Of a stretch of 64,000 bases of DNA, positions 45,019 through 53,089 are shown piece by piece; within the stretch, counting starts at the first letter, position 1, and every line of letters begins with the position of its first letter. The position numbers were made by a program, and so were the translations under genes. The notes beneath the pieces are model-generated. The model was not told the DNA's origin. It did no database searches and saw only the letters and a list, made by a program, of their open reading frames with translations. This DNA is from Ignatzschineria cameli (GTDB lineage: Bacteria; Pseudomonadota; Gammaproteobacteria; Cardiobacteriales; Wohlfahrtiimonadaceae): the NCBI RefSeq assembly GCF_003121895.1, contig NZ_QEWW01000001.1:62001-126000 (forward strand), written 5' to 3'.

Positions 45019-46140
45019 ATGATGAAGATCGATCAGAAGAGAAGTCCCTCAGTCACTTTAGTGGGGAATAGGGGAATTGATCACAACCTTGTAACGACAG
45101 AGATCACGATGATGACACCTGCAAGTAGAGAGTGGATAGATCAATCACAATGGTTAGATAAAAAGAGCGAAATGGAAGTAAGGGAAGGTATGCCGATGAA
45201 GAGTAAGAGAAAGAGAGACCAAAAAGCGAGAGACCGAAAAGCGTGGAGAAAATCGATTTTAGCCTTTATTTTAGGAGGATCGATTGCCGGCATGGGTGCT
45301 ATCGCAATTGCTGCGAATTTAACAGAAGCTGATCCGGAGCGTTTTCCAATGACAGACCAAAATGGGGAGGATTTAGGCTGGTATACCGTTCCTTCCGATC
45401 TTGAGATCTTAAAAGAGCCCAATGCAAAAGAGATCCTCTACGGTAAGGTATTGCTCAATGAGACTAAGCGTCTTCTTCCTGATAATGTGGGCGCAACGAT
45501 GAACTGTAATAGTTGTCACATTGCGGAAGGTAAAGCGCAATATGGCGCGCCATACTTAACAACAGCGCATCAATATCCTAAGGTGATGCCACGTGCAGGA
45601 AAGATGGTCTCCTTAGAGGGGCGAATTAATGGTTGTTTCCAACGTTCAATGAATGGAAAGCCCCTCGATCCTGAATCGAAAGAGATGAAGGCGATGATCG
45701 CTTATATGACTTGGTTAAGTGCAAGTCAACCTGCCGATGCAAAAGTTGCGCTTGTCAACTCTGGTCCTGTTGATGAGAGCTTAGTACCTGATCCTATCAG
45801 AGGACAGGCGATCTATGAGGCTCAATGTGCAACTTGTCATGGTGATCAAGGTGAGGGCTTAAAAGATAAGCGAGGAAATGTGATCTTTCCACCACTTTGG
45901 GGACCTGAATCTTTCAATATTGGGGCTGGTATGGCAAGAACCTACAAAGCGGCGCAGTTTGTAAAATATAATATGCCGATGGCGGTTAGCTTTGATGGCG
46001 CATGGGGGCAGGGAGGTGTCTTAACTGATCAAGAAGCGGTAGATGTCTCTGAATACTTTACCCATCTTCCCCGTCCTGATTTTGAAGGGAAGGTCAATGA
46101 CTGGCCAAATGGTAAAAAACCTAAAGATGCGCGTTATTAA
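45019..46140 (+). CDS. Diheme cytochrome c, TsdA-like thiosulfate dehydrogenase
   Basis: 373 aa from ATG 45019 (AGGAGAGG upstream); a shorter start near 45190 before the membrane anchor is possible. A long polar N-terminus is followed by a signal anchor (SILAFILGGSIAGMGAIAIA), then CNSCH and CATCH haem sites. GRINGCFQRSMNGKPL contains the Cys that is an axial haem ligand in TsdA, and ALIAY-type helices follow it. TsdA joins two thiosulfates to tetrathionate in the periplasm. The two-cytochrome operon is consistent with TsdA plus an electron acceptor. The unusually long N-terminal extension may be mis-annotated. Confidence 0.75.
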   Translation: MMKIDQKRSPSVTLVGNRGIDHNLVTTEITMMTPASREWIDQSQWLDKKSEMEVREGMPMKSKRKRDQKARDRKAWRKSILAFILGGSIAGMGAIAIAANLTEADPERFPMTDQNGEDLGWYTVPSDLEILKEPNAKEILYGKVLLNETKRLLPDNVGATMNCNSCHIAEGKAQYGAPYLTTAHQYPKVMPRAGKMVSLEGRINGCFQRSMNGKPLDPESKEMKAMIAYMTWLSASQPADAKVALVNSGPVDESLVPDPIRGQAIYEAQCATCHGDQGEGLKDKRGNVIFPPLWGPESFNIGAGMARTYKAAQFVKYNMPMAVSFDGAWGQGGVLTDQEAVDVSEYFTHLPRPDFEGKVNDWPNGKKPKDARY

Positions 46141-46554
46141 AGCGTAGGGGCAATCTTGCTCTAGATCATGATTCTCTTGATTATTGAAGAAGATCTCTTG
46201 AAATGAGACAAGATCACCCCATATTACAGTTGCATCCCTAAAAGAGGCCCCGACAATGACTTTGTCCCAAGGGGCCTTTTTCTTGTCTTGAGTTTTTGAA
46301 ACGTGATTGGTTGAGAGAGGAGAAAAGAGGGCAAGAGAGACAGACTAGATTCAGTGGATGTTGACTTTCAACTAGATGGGGACTTTCGGCTATTGAGAGA
46401 TATAAAAATAGCGGGATACTGTCCCGCTATATGTTCTGTTTAATTCTCTTCTATTTAGGGATCACTAATGATCACTAATGATCACTAATGGATCATTAAA
46501 GATTCCCTTTTATGATCCATTAGATGATCGTGGTAGATCTAATTGAAGATGGCT
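46141..46554. other. Intergenic region with terminators and short repeats
   Basis: Contains the cytochrome operon terminator, a TAGCGGGA/TCCCGCTA hairpin at 46409-46429 and an 11-bp tandem repeat ATGATCACTA at about 46460-46492. No gene. Confidence 0.5.
46245..46282 (+). terminator. Rho-independent terminator of the cytochrome operon
   Basis: AGGCCCC (46245-46251) pairs with GGGGCCT (46271-46277), followed by TTTTTC. Confidence 0.85.
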
Positions 46555-48243
46555 CTAATTGGGATGAATCGGCGAGCGACCTAAGATTAAGGTCTCCGCT
46601 AAATCGATCTCATAGAGGAGTTTTGCGTAGAGCTCAGGGCTGATACGTTTCTTCGAGTTAAGCTCATAGAGTTTTCGGCGTTCTGCCCGAACAGCAGAGA
46701 GACGAATATGGACCTCAATGGCATCACTCTCTTCGGTTTTCTGTATCATATGGTTGACCTGCTCAATTTCGCTAATGACATGATTGCTAATCTGGCGAAT
46801 AAAGAGCTGTCGCTCACTCTCTTCTTCAGAAGGTTGCTCTGCATTGAGTATCTCTGCGGTCTTCTCTACTGCTTCAATGGCTGCATTTGCAATCTCTGCA
46901 CGCACCTCATGTTCTTCATGAATGCTCTCAACAGCAATGGGCTCTGTTGCTCCCCGTTTTTTTCTTAATAGCAGAGGTAAGACCAAAGCTGCCGTGATAA
47001 GAGACATAATAATAATCCCCGCTGCCAAGAAGATTACCTGATAACGCGCAGGGAAGGGAATATCAGGATTGGTGGAGATAAAGAGCGGAATAGAGAGGGC
47101 AGCTGCCAATGTTACGGTCCCACGGACTCCCGAAAAAGTGAGAATAAGGAGCTCTTTAAAACTCATTGTGGCAAAGACCATCGGCTTCTTAAAAGGCGTG
47201 ATGGGGCTTGTGTAACGGAGCAAGAGCAACCAGAGAAAGCGTAATAGCATCAATGCAAAGTAGATAAGAACGATATCACCGATTAATGTCGTAAATGTGG
47301 TCGATGGATCGACTAAAGCATCGAGGTAAGTCTCTTGGAAGATGCTGGGAATCTGTAATCCCAACATTAAGAAGACAGCACCATTGAGGAGGTACTCGAT
47401 CAATCCCCAGATACTATTTGCCCGTAGTCGCATCTGTACCGGCGTTGTTTGGAAGAATTTAGAGAAGCTTACTGTCATCCCAGCTGTTACAGCAGAGAGA
47501 ATCCCCGACAAATCGAGTAGTTCTGCAATCGCATAGGCGCCAAAGGGGAGGAGCATCAGAAGGATCATCTGTGAGCCGACATCATCTCCTTGTAACTTGC
47601 CAATATAGAAGATCAGCTTAATGTAGACCCAAGAGAAGGCGATTCCTACAATTACCCCACCGACAGCCATCTTTAGGAAAGTTAAGCTCAAGAGAGCATA
47701 ATCTTCAGTAGTTGTAAGTGCCGCAACTCCTAAAGCAACAGCAATAGCAAATTTAAGAGAGACCAGTGCTGAGGCATCATTCATCAATGCTTCCCCTTCT
47801 AAGACTCGCATTAAACGGTGTGAAAGACGACCTTTTCCAACAATACTTGAGAGCGCAACCGCATCTGTCGGAGAGAGAACAGCTGCTAAAGCGAAGGCAA
47901 CAGGAAGTGACATCTCCGGCATAAAGTAGTAGATCAGATAGCCTAAACCCGCAACGGTTACAAAAACGAGAACTAGGGCAAGGCTGGCAATCTCTCGCCC
48001 TGAGCTAATAAAATCTTTTAATGGCATCTTTCGGCCATCTTCAAAGAGAAGAGGCGGAATAAAGAGCAACATAAAGAGCTCAGGATCGAAAGTGACATGA
48101 AACCCATCATGAGGCCAGGAGACAATCGCTCCTAAAAGGATCTGAATAAAGGGGAGTGGAAATTGGAAAGGGATCAGCTTATGCAGGGTACTCGCAAGTG
48201 CAATAAGCAAAATAATAACAAAGATGGTAATAAATATACTCAT
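46555..48243 (-). CDS. CPA1-family Na+/H+ antiporter
   Basis: 562 aa. About 12 membrane segments in the first 420 residues, with the antiporter core ALAAVLSPTDAVALSSIVG and EGEALMNDASALVSLKFA (the ND site), then GVRGTVTLAAAL. A cytoplasmic tail of about 130 residues, highly charged, follows (EEHEVRAEIANAAIEAVEK...). This matches NhaP/YjcE-type exchangers. Exchanges Na+ (or K+) for H+ across the inner membrane. Single gene. Confidence 0.9.
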   Translation of the reverse strand: MSIFITIFVIILLIALASTLHKLIPFQFPLPFIQILLGAIVSWPHDGFHVTFDPELFMLLFIPPLLFEDGRKMPLKDFISSGREIASLALVLVFVTVAGLGYLIYYFMPEMSLPVAFALAAVLSPTDAVALSSIVGKGRLSHRLMRVLEGEALMNDASALVSLKFAIAVALGVAALTTTEDYALLSLTFLKMAVGGVIVGIAFSWVYIKLIFYIGKLQGDDVGSQMILLMLLPFGAYAIAELLDLSGILSAVTAGMTVSFSKFFQTTPVQMRLRANSIWGLIEYLLNGAVFLMLGLQIPSIFQETYLDALVDPSTTFTTLIGDIVLIYFALMLLRFLWLLLLRYTSPITPFKKPMVFATMSFKELLILTFSGVRGTVTLAAALSIPLFISTNPDIPFPARYQVIFLAAGIIIMSLITAALVLPLLLRKKRGATEPIAVESIHEEHEVRAEIANAAIEAVEKTAEILNAEQPSEEESERQLFIRQISNHVISEIEQVNHMIQKTEESDAIEVHIRLSAVRAERRKLYELNSKKRISPELYAKLLYEIDLAETLILGRSPIHPN

Positions 48244-48493
48244 ACGGTTGAATGTGCTCCTATGCGAGAAGGGATCTTGGGAAAAGTAACGTCACGTTAT
48301 CTTTCACGTTATCTCTCATGTTAATTGTTGATAATCGTTAGTCGCTATTAGCGATTTTTTATTAGTGATTGTTTATTAGTGATTGCAAATAATCGATTGG
48401 AAATAATCGAAATGAATCTTTTAATGGAATCTTTTAATGAATCTTTAACGGATGTTAACGATACAGTAGATAATTAGATCTTCAATCTGATAT

Positions 48494-48757
48494 TTACTCA
48501 TCACGTAATTGTGGATATTGTTGCCACAGTGCGGAGAAGCTCCCTAAGTTCACAGCTTGATGATAACCATGATGAAGAAGGGCTTGTGTCGCAAACTCAG
48601 ATCGAACGCCAGCGGCGCAGTAGAGACCGATCTCCTTCTCCTTAGAATCTACATATTGCTCAATTTCATTTAATATATTTTGATACTCAATTAAGATAGC
48701 CCCTTTGAGGTGCCCGGCATTGAACTCTTCGGGAGTTCTAACATCAATGATTAACAT
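48494..48757 (-). CDS. Rhodanese-domain protein
   Basis: 87 aa, a single rhodanese domain. IDVRTPEEFNAGHLKGA at the start and the active-site loop LYCAAGVRS with Cys48, the sulfur carrier. Transfers sulfane sulfur, for example from thiosulfate. Fits the nearby TsdA-like, BigR-like and YeeE/YedE genes. Cytoplasmic. Ribosome-binding site not clear. Confidence 0.9.
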   Translation of the reverse strand: MLIIDVRTPEEFNAGHLKGAILIEYQNILNEIEQYVDSKEKEIGLYCAAGVRSEFATQALLHHGYHQAVNLGSFSALWQQYPQLRDE

Positions 48758-49097
48758 AAGTATATTGTCACTTTATCTAATAGAAAGAGATGCTTATTCT
48801 ACCACTGCGTAAGCAATGCATAAATAGAGAATTAGAGGCGCGATAATATTTTTTTAGGCAGAAGCTTTACTTTTTTGAGAGGAGAGAGTAATTTTAACCG
48901 ACACTCCCTCTAAAGCATATCAGTTTAGTATGTTATTAGGAGTCCCCTTTTAGAGGAGAAGTTGAGAAAGCGGTCATAATTTCAGCAGCGTCAGTGACAC
49001 TTTTCTGTAAAAAAGTGATAAATTAGAGGGATAGTAGGGAGAACCCATCATAGAAGTGCTCTCTAGTAATAGTTTAAACGGTAGGGGAGAAGAGACA
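48758..49097. other. Divergent spacer between rhodanese and msrB
   Basis: About 340 nt, mostly AT-rich; nothing beyond presumed promoters. An in-frame ATG at 49056 could extend msrB slightly. Confidence 0.4.
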
Positions 49098-49586
49098 GTG
49101 AGTGAGATAAAAGAGGGTGTAACAAAGCGGCATATATTATCAGAAGCGGAGAAAGCCTCTTTAAAGAGTCGGTTAACTTCGATGCAATATTTTGTGACAC
49201 AAGAGAATGGGACAGAGCCTCCCTTCCAAAATGAGTATGATCAGCATTTTGAAGAAGGTATCTATGTTGATATTGTCTCAGGTGAGCCTCTTTTCGCTTC
49301 TTGTGATAAGTTTGATGCAGGCTGTGGATGGCCGGCATTCTCGCGCCCGATTGAGGCAGAAGAAATTACAGAGCATGATGATCACTCTTACGGTTATCAT
49401 AGAACTGAGGTGAGAAGTCGTAGTGCTGATTCCCATTTAGGACATCTCTTTGCAGATGGACCTAAAGCGCTTGGAGGGATGCGATATTGTATCAATTCGG
49501 CAGCTTTGCGTTTTATTCCTAAAGAGAAGATGGTTGAGGAAGGATATGGTGATTATCTTCCATTGCTAGAGAGAGGAGAGGCGTAG
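49098..49586 (+). CDS. msrB: Peptide-methionine (R)-S-oxide reductase
   Basis: 162 aa if the GTG at 49098 is used (GGGGAGAAG upstream), 176 from ATG 49056. [27 protein letters not shown] and [13 protein letters not shown], with the resolving/catalytic Cys, are diagnostic. The zinc-binding CxxC pairs are absent ([10 protein letters not shown] in place of VxCxxCG), so it is the zinc-free type. Reduces methionine-R-sulfoxide in proteins, cytoplasmic. Confidence 0.93.
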   Translation: MSEIKEGVTKRHILSEAEKASLKSRLTSMQYFVTQENGTEPPFQNEYDQHFEEGIYVDIVSGEPLFASCDKFDAGCGWPAFSRPIEAEEITEHDDHSYGYHRTEVRSRSADSHLGHLFADGPKALGGMRYCINSAALRFIPKEKMVEEGYGDYLPLLERGEA

Positions 49587-49942
49587 ATAAAGCGAGCAAT
49601 TTACTTTAAATAAGTAAATATTGTTGTGGCTAATAGTGATGGATTATAAGGGTGATCATCTCAATTGATCGAGCCAATTTGTATCTACTCTGCCGGCACA
49701 ATGAGTGATGAGACTCGATTGATAACACTCTGTTAGCGTAAGCAGAAGGAGTCGAGATTAAGTTTAAAGGAGTGCTACCTTCAAGTGGAGAGAGAAAGTA
49801 GCGCTCTTTTCTGTTGTTTAAAGCTATAGAATTAGTTTTTAAATATATTATTAGTAGGTATAATGATTGTTGTAATCGATTTTGGATGCAGATTTCGGTG
49901 CAATGATTGAATTTTTAATATAGTTAGTTTCTAGGGGGAAAG
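49587..49942. other. Spacer with terminator and regulator promoter
   Basis: Holds the hairpin AAAGGAGTGCTACCTT/AAAGTAGCGCTCTTTT at 49766-49816 (terminator of msrB) and a TATAAT at about 49859-49864 for the regulator operon. No gene. Confidence 0.5.
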
Positions 49943-50251
49943 ATGAATATTCAAGAGATGCGTGAAGGCGCAACGGAAGCGACCGCTTTTTTAAAAAAAT
50001 TTGGCAATGAGGATCGGCTACTGCTGCTCTGTCATTTGAGTAAAGGGGAGTTTTCTGTCTCTGCTCTCGAAGAGTTAACCGGTATTCAGCAACCAACGCT
50101 TTCACAACAGCTCGGTGTTTTGCGTGAAGATAATTTAGTCAAGACGCGCCGTGATGGAAAGTGGATCTACTACTCTGTTGATGATCCAAAAGTGATTACA
50201 CTCTTACACTGTATTTACGATCTATTTTGTGCTAAAGAATTTAAGGAGTAA
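49943..50251 (+). CDS. ArsR-family regulator (BigR/SqrR-like)
   Basis: 102 aa. Winged helix with TGIQQPTLSQQLGVLRED and RDGKWIYYSV. Cys residues in LLLLCHLS (about residue 32) and LLHCIYDLFC near the C-terminus are placed as in BigR/SqrR, which sense sulfide or persulfide through a Cys pair. It heads the operon with the two YeeE/YedE halves and probably represses it until sulfide appears. Ribosome-binding site AGGGGG. Confidence 0.85.
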   Translation: MNIQEMREGATEATAFLKKFGNEDRLLLLCHLSKGEFSVSALEELTGIQQPTLSQQLGVLREDNLVKTRRDGKWIYYSVDDPKVITLLHCIYDLFCAKEFKE

Positions 50252-50259
50252 TCAATATT

Positions 50260-50682
50260 ATGACATTCTTTTCGCTTCCGGCGCTTCTTGGGGGATTGCT
50301 CATTGGGTGTGCCGCTGTTCTCTTCCTAATTGGGTTAGGGCGGATTATGGGGGTGAGTGGTATTGTAAGTAATCTTTTAACGCGTCAAGGTATTACAGCT
50401 TGGCGCGTTCTCTTTGTGGTTGGCTTACTTATCTCTCCCGGAATTTATTATCTAATTGCGGGGTCACTTCCAACGGTTTCTGTCACCTCTTCAATACCTC
50501 TTCTGATCGCCGCAGGCCTTCTGGTCGGGGTAGGATCTGCGATGGGATCAGGTTGTACAAGTGGCCATAGTATCTGTGGTATCTCGCGATTTGCTCCGGG
50601 CTCCCTTATTATTACGGTGCTCTTTATGGTGGCAGGTGGCGTTACCGTTTTTGTCCTAAAACATCTGATGATGGGAGGTTAA
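50260..50682 (+). CDS. YeeE/YedE-family sulfur transporter, first half
   Basis: 140 aa, four hydrophobic segments. SGCTSGHSICGISRF is the signature with the conserved Cys that handles thiosulfate or sulfane sulfur. It is half the length of TsuA, and the second half is the next gene, 2 nt apart. Imports sulfur compounds across the inner membrane. Equivalent to PmpA-like proteins. Confidence 0.88.
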   Translation: MTFFSLPALLGGLLIGCAAVLFLIGLGRIMGVSGIVSNLLTRQGITAWRVLFVVGLLISPGIYYLIAGSLPTVSVTSSIPLLIAAGLLVGVGSAMGSGCTSGHSICGISRFAPGSLIITVLFMVAGGVTVFVLKHLMMGG

Positions 50683-50683
50683 G

Positions 50684-51094
50684 ATGAAGTTGATTATTTC
50701 GTTTGCCTCAGGATTGCTTTTTGGTTTAGGGCTTCTCTACTCAGGTATGGCTGATCCTGCAGTTGTTCAAGGTTTTTTAGATCCTTTTGGGGATTGGAAT
50801 CCTGCGCTTTTATGGGTTATGGTTGGCGCGTTATTGATCTCTTTTCTCGGTGTCTTTATTGCTCGAAGACGAGACAAAACATTAACGGGCGATCCGCTCA
50901 ATTTTCCTAAAAATAGCAAGATTAATAAAGATCTTATCTTAGGGGGATTGATCTTTGGTATCGGTTGGGGATTAGTTGGGATCTGTCCGGCACCAGCACT
51001 AGTACTCCTTGGGCGTGGAATGTGGGAAGGAATCATCTTTGTGATCGCAATGCTCGTTGGGATGCGTCTGGTCACATTCTTTAAAAATCGTTAA
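50684..51094 (+). CDS. YeeE/YedE-family sulfur transporter, second half
   Basis: 136 aa with about four membrane segments. GWGLVGICPAPALVLLG carries the matching Cys. It resembles PmpB-like (DUF6691) partners. Co-translated with the previous gene. The pair probably forms a heterodimer equivalent to full-length YeeE. Confidence 0.88.
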   Translation: MKLIISFASGLLFGLGLLYSGMADPAVVQGFLDPFGDWNPALLWVMVGALLISFLGVFIARRRDKTLTGDPLNFPKNSKINKDLILGGLIFGIGWGLVGICPAPALVLLGRGMWEGIIFVIAMLVGMRLVTFFKNR

Positions 51095-52207
51095 GTCAAT
51101 TAATTGATGGTTGAGTCTTCGATAGAGGATGCTATAAATCTACTATTACAAGTAGATATTTAAAAGATTTAATAGATGTAAGGAATTTATATAATTAAAT
51201 GTTTTAAAGTCCCTACTATTCTATCTTCATGAGCCTGGTCATTTTTTGACTAGGCTTTTTTATTGTTTAAAAAAAAAGAGATCGGAGGAGGAGATCTTAT
51301 TCTTTTGAAGGGGGATAAGACCCTGGTTGTCATTCTAACTAATTGCTTGTAGTTAAGGGATAAGTAATAGGTCAGTAATAGGTCAGTAATAGGTCAGTAA
51401 TAGACAAGCAATAGAGTATTTATTAATAATCTATCAATAATTAACACATAAATAACCAATATAAAATAATGTTATTTTTTGTTAACTTTTTATTATTTCC
51501 TCTATATTTCTCTGTTATTTGGATATTTTTAGTTCTGATATATCTATATTTTTTAAAGATAATTTAGAAAAATTATCTTTAAATCGCTTGTTTCTTTAAC
51601 GCCTTGAGTCAGGATCTATCTGTATGGTATATATTGTTAATATCTTGATCTTTATCTCTATTTATCTTCTCAATTTGCTGTATATACGATATTGATCTAG
51701 GTTCAAGAAGAGTGATGGATAGATGCGAACAGCGTCAATAAAAGCTTATGATATTTACATTGTTAAAATTATTAAAATAAAAATTTTATGTTTGAAAATA
51801 CCAATATACAATAATTTACATTAAATAATGTTTATTTATGTGATTTTTTCCCTTAGTTTTGAATAAATATTGATCAAAATTTTAAGGTGGAATACCTATT
51901 AAAAAATAATAGCTTTAAAATTCCCTATTTTTTATATTTTTCCTCTTCCGCTTATTTGCCGGCTTTGTTAAGGGTTATCGAATATTTACTTCCATAATTA
52001 TCTTGCGATTTATTCATCAGACAAGATTAAGGGCATGAGCGCGTCACTTTACTTTAAAATATTTTTTATGTTAGGTTTCTCCCTGTCATCTTTTCTGCTT
52101 GTCAGATTGAGGACATTGAGGAGAGGAACTCTTAGGATTTCACCTCCTTCTTTTTAATATTGAACAAATTGTTAAATAGAAATTGAATTAAAAAGGTTGT
52201 GAAAACT
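51095..52207. other. Long AT-rich region upstream of the fimbrial operon
   Basis: About 1.1 kb without a gene. It contains the sulfur operon terminator, a 12-bp tandem repeat TAATAGGTCAG (51361-51405) and several hundred very AT-rich bases, suggesting a silenced (H-NS-type) and regulated fimbrial promoter. No invertible inverted repeat was found by eye. Confidence 0.45.
51232..51261 (+). terminator. Rho-independent terminator
   Basis: AGCCTGGTCA pairs with TGACTAGGCT, followed by TTTTTTA. Serves the regulator-transporter operon. Confidence 0.8.
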
Positions 52208-52753
52208 ATGAAAAAATTATCATTAGCATTAGTGGCGGCATTATCTTTATCGACAGCAGCATTTGCACAAACTGCAGGTTCAGATGGCCAAATTAAGTTC
52301 ACCGGAACAGTGACAGAAAAAGGTTGTGAAATTGTTGCGGGCAACTCTGCAAACATTAATCTTGGATCAATGCCTAAAGCATCTCTTAAAAATGCCTTCA
52401 GTGGTTGGACTACAGGAGAAGTTAAATTTATAAATTGTAATTTAGAAGCTAAGGAAGGTGAAGGGCTTCAGTCAGTCTCTATTACTATAAACCCAGGTGC
52501 AAAAGCCTCTTTTGGAGATGATCTTTGGGCTAATAATGGTAAAGCAAAAGGGGTTGGTATCGAAGTAGAAATTGGGGGTAAAGATGGTATTAAACCAATC
52601 TCTCCTGCTGGTGTTACAACTCCGATAATTGCTAATATCGATAAAGTAAATGGTACTGCCACATATCAGGTGCGTGGTCGTATGGCAGGTGATGCTGAAG
52701 TAACTGCTGGCTCTGTCGAAACAACAGTATCATTTGTTGCAAGCTATAAATAA
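52208..52753 (+). CDS. Fimbrial major subunit (type 1-like pilin)
   Basis: 181 aa from ATG 52208; an upstream GTG at 52199 is possible. Signal peptide MKKLSLALVAALSLSTAAFA, then IKFTGTVTEKGCEI with the first of two pilin cysteines and the second at INCN. Ends VSFVASYK, the donor-strand C-terminus with a penultimate Tyr. Exported to the periplasm and assembled by the chaperone and usher. First gene of the cluster, separated from the usher by a hairpin, which would favour higher expression. Confidence 0.9.
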   Translation: MKKLSLALVAALSLSTAAFAQTAGSDGQIKFTGTVTEKGCEIVAGNSANINLGSMPKASLKNAFSGWTTGEVKFINCNLEAKEGEGLQSVSITINPGAKASFGDDLWANNGKAKGVGIEVEIGGKDGIKPISPAGVTTPIIANIDKVNGTATYQVRGRMAGDAEVTAGSVETTVSFVASYK

Positions 52754-52833
52754 GTCGCTCTAGCAAAAACTTAGAAATTAAGGTTAGTCACTTTAGTGGT
52801 TTATTAGTACTTTAATTTCTATGCAATAAAGGA

Positions 52834-52867
52834 TAGGTATCCCTCTAAACTTATTGAGGGGTACCTA
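52834..52867 (+). terminator. Hairpin between the pilin and usher genes
   Basis: AGGTATCCCTC pairs with GAGGGGTACCT, followed by ACTTTTG. A partial terminator here would give more pilin than usher mRNA. Confidence 0.65.
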
Positions 52868-53089
52868 CTTTTGAATCAATTGAGCGGTGGTGACGATGTA
52901 CTTTGCAAGTTAACTGTTTTGTTTAAAATTTATTTAAAACTTAAATCAAAAAGTGCTGTTAATGAATTTATAAATAGATTCAATAAATAGATTCAAGATA
53001 ATTATTTTGATGGGAAAGTTTCTCCTATCAACCATCTCTCTATCATCATCCTAATCCTAGATAATCATCCTAGAAAGAGTTACTGAGTA

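Noticed and set aside
51095-52207. Invertible fimbrial promoter (fimS-like)
   Set aside because: No inverted repeat pair flanking a promoter was found by eye and no fim-type recombinase is nearby.
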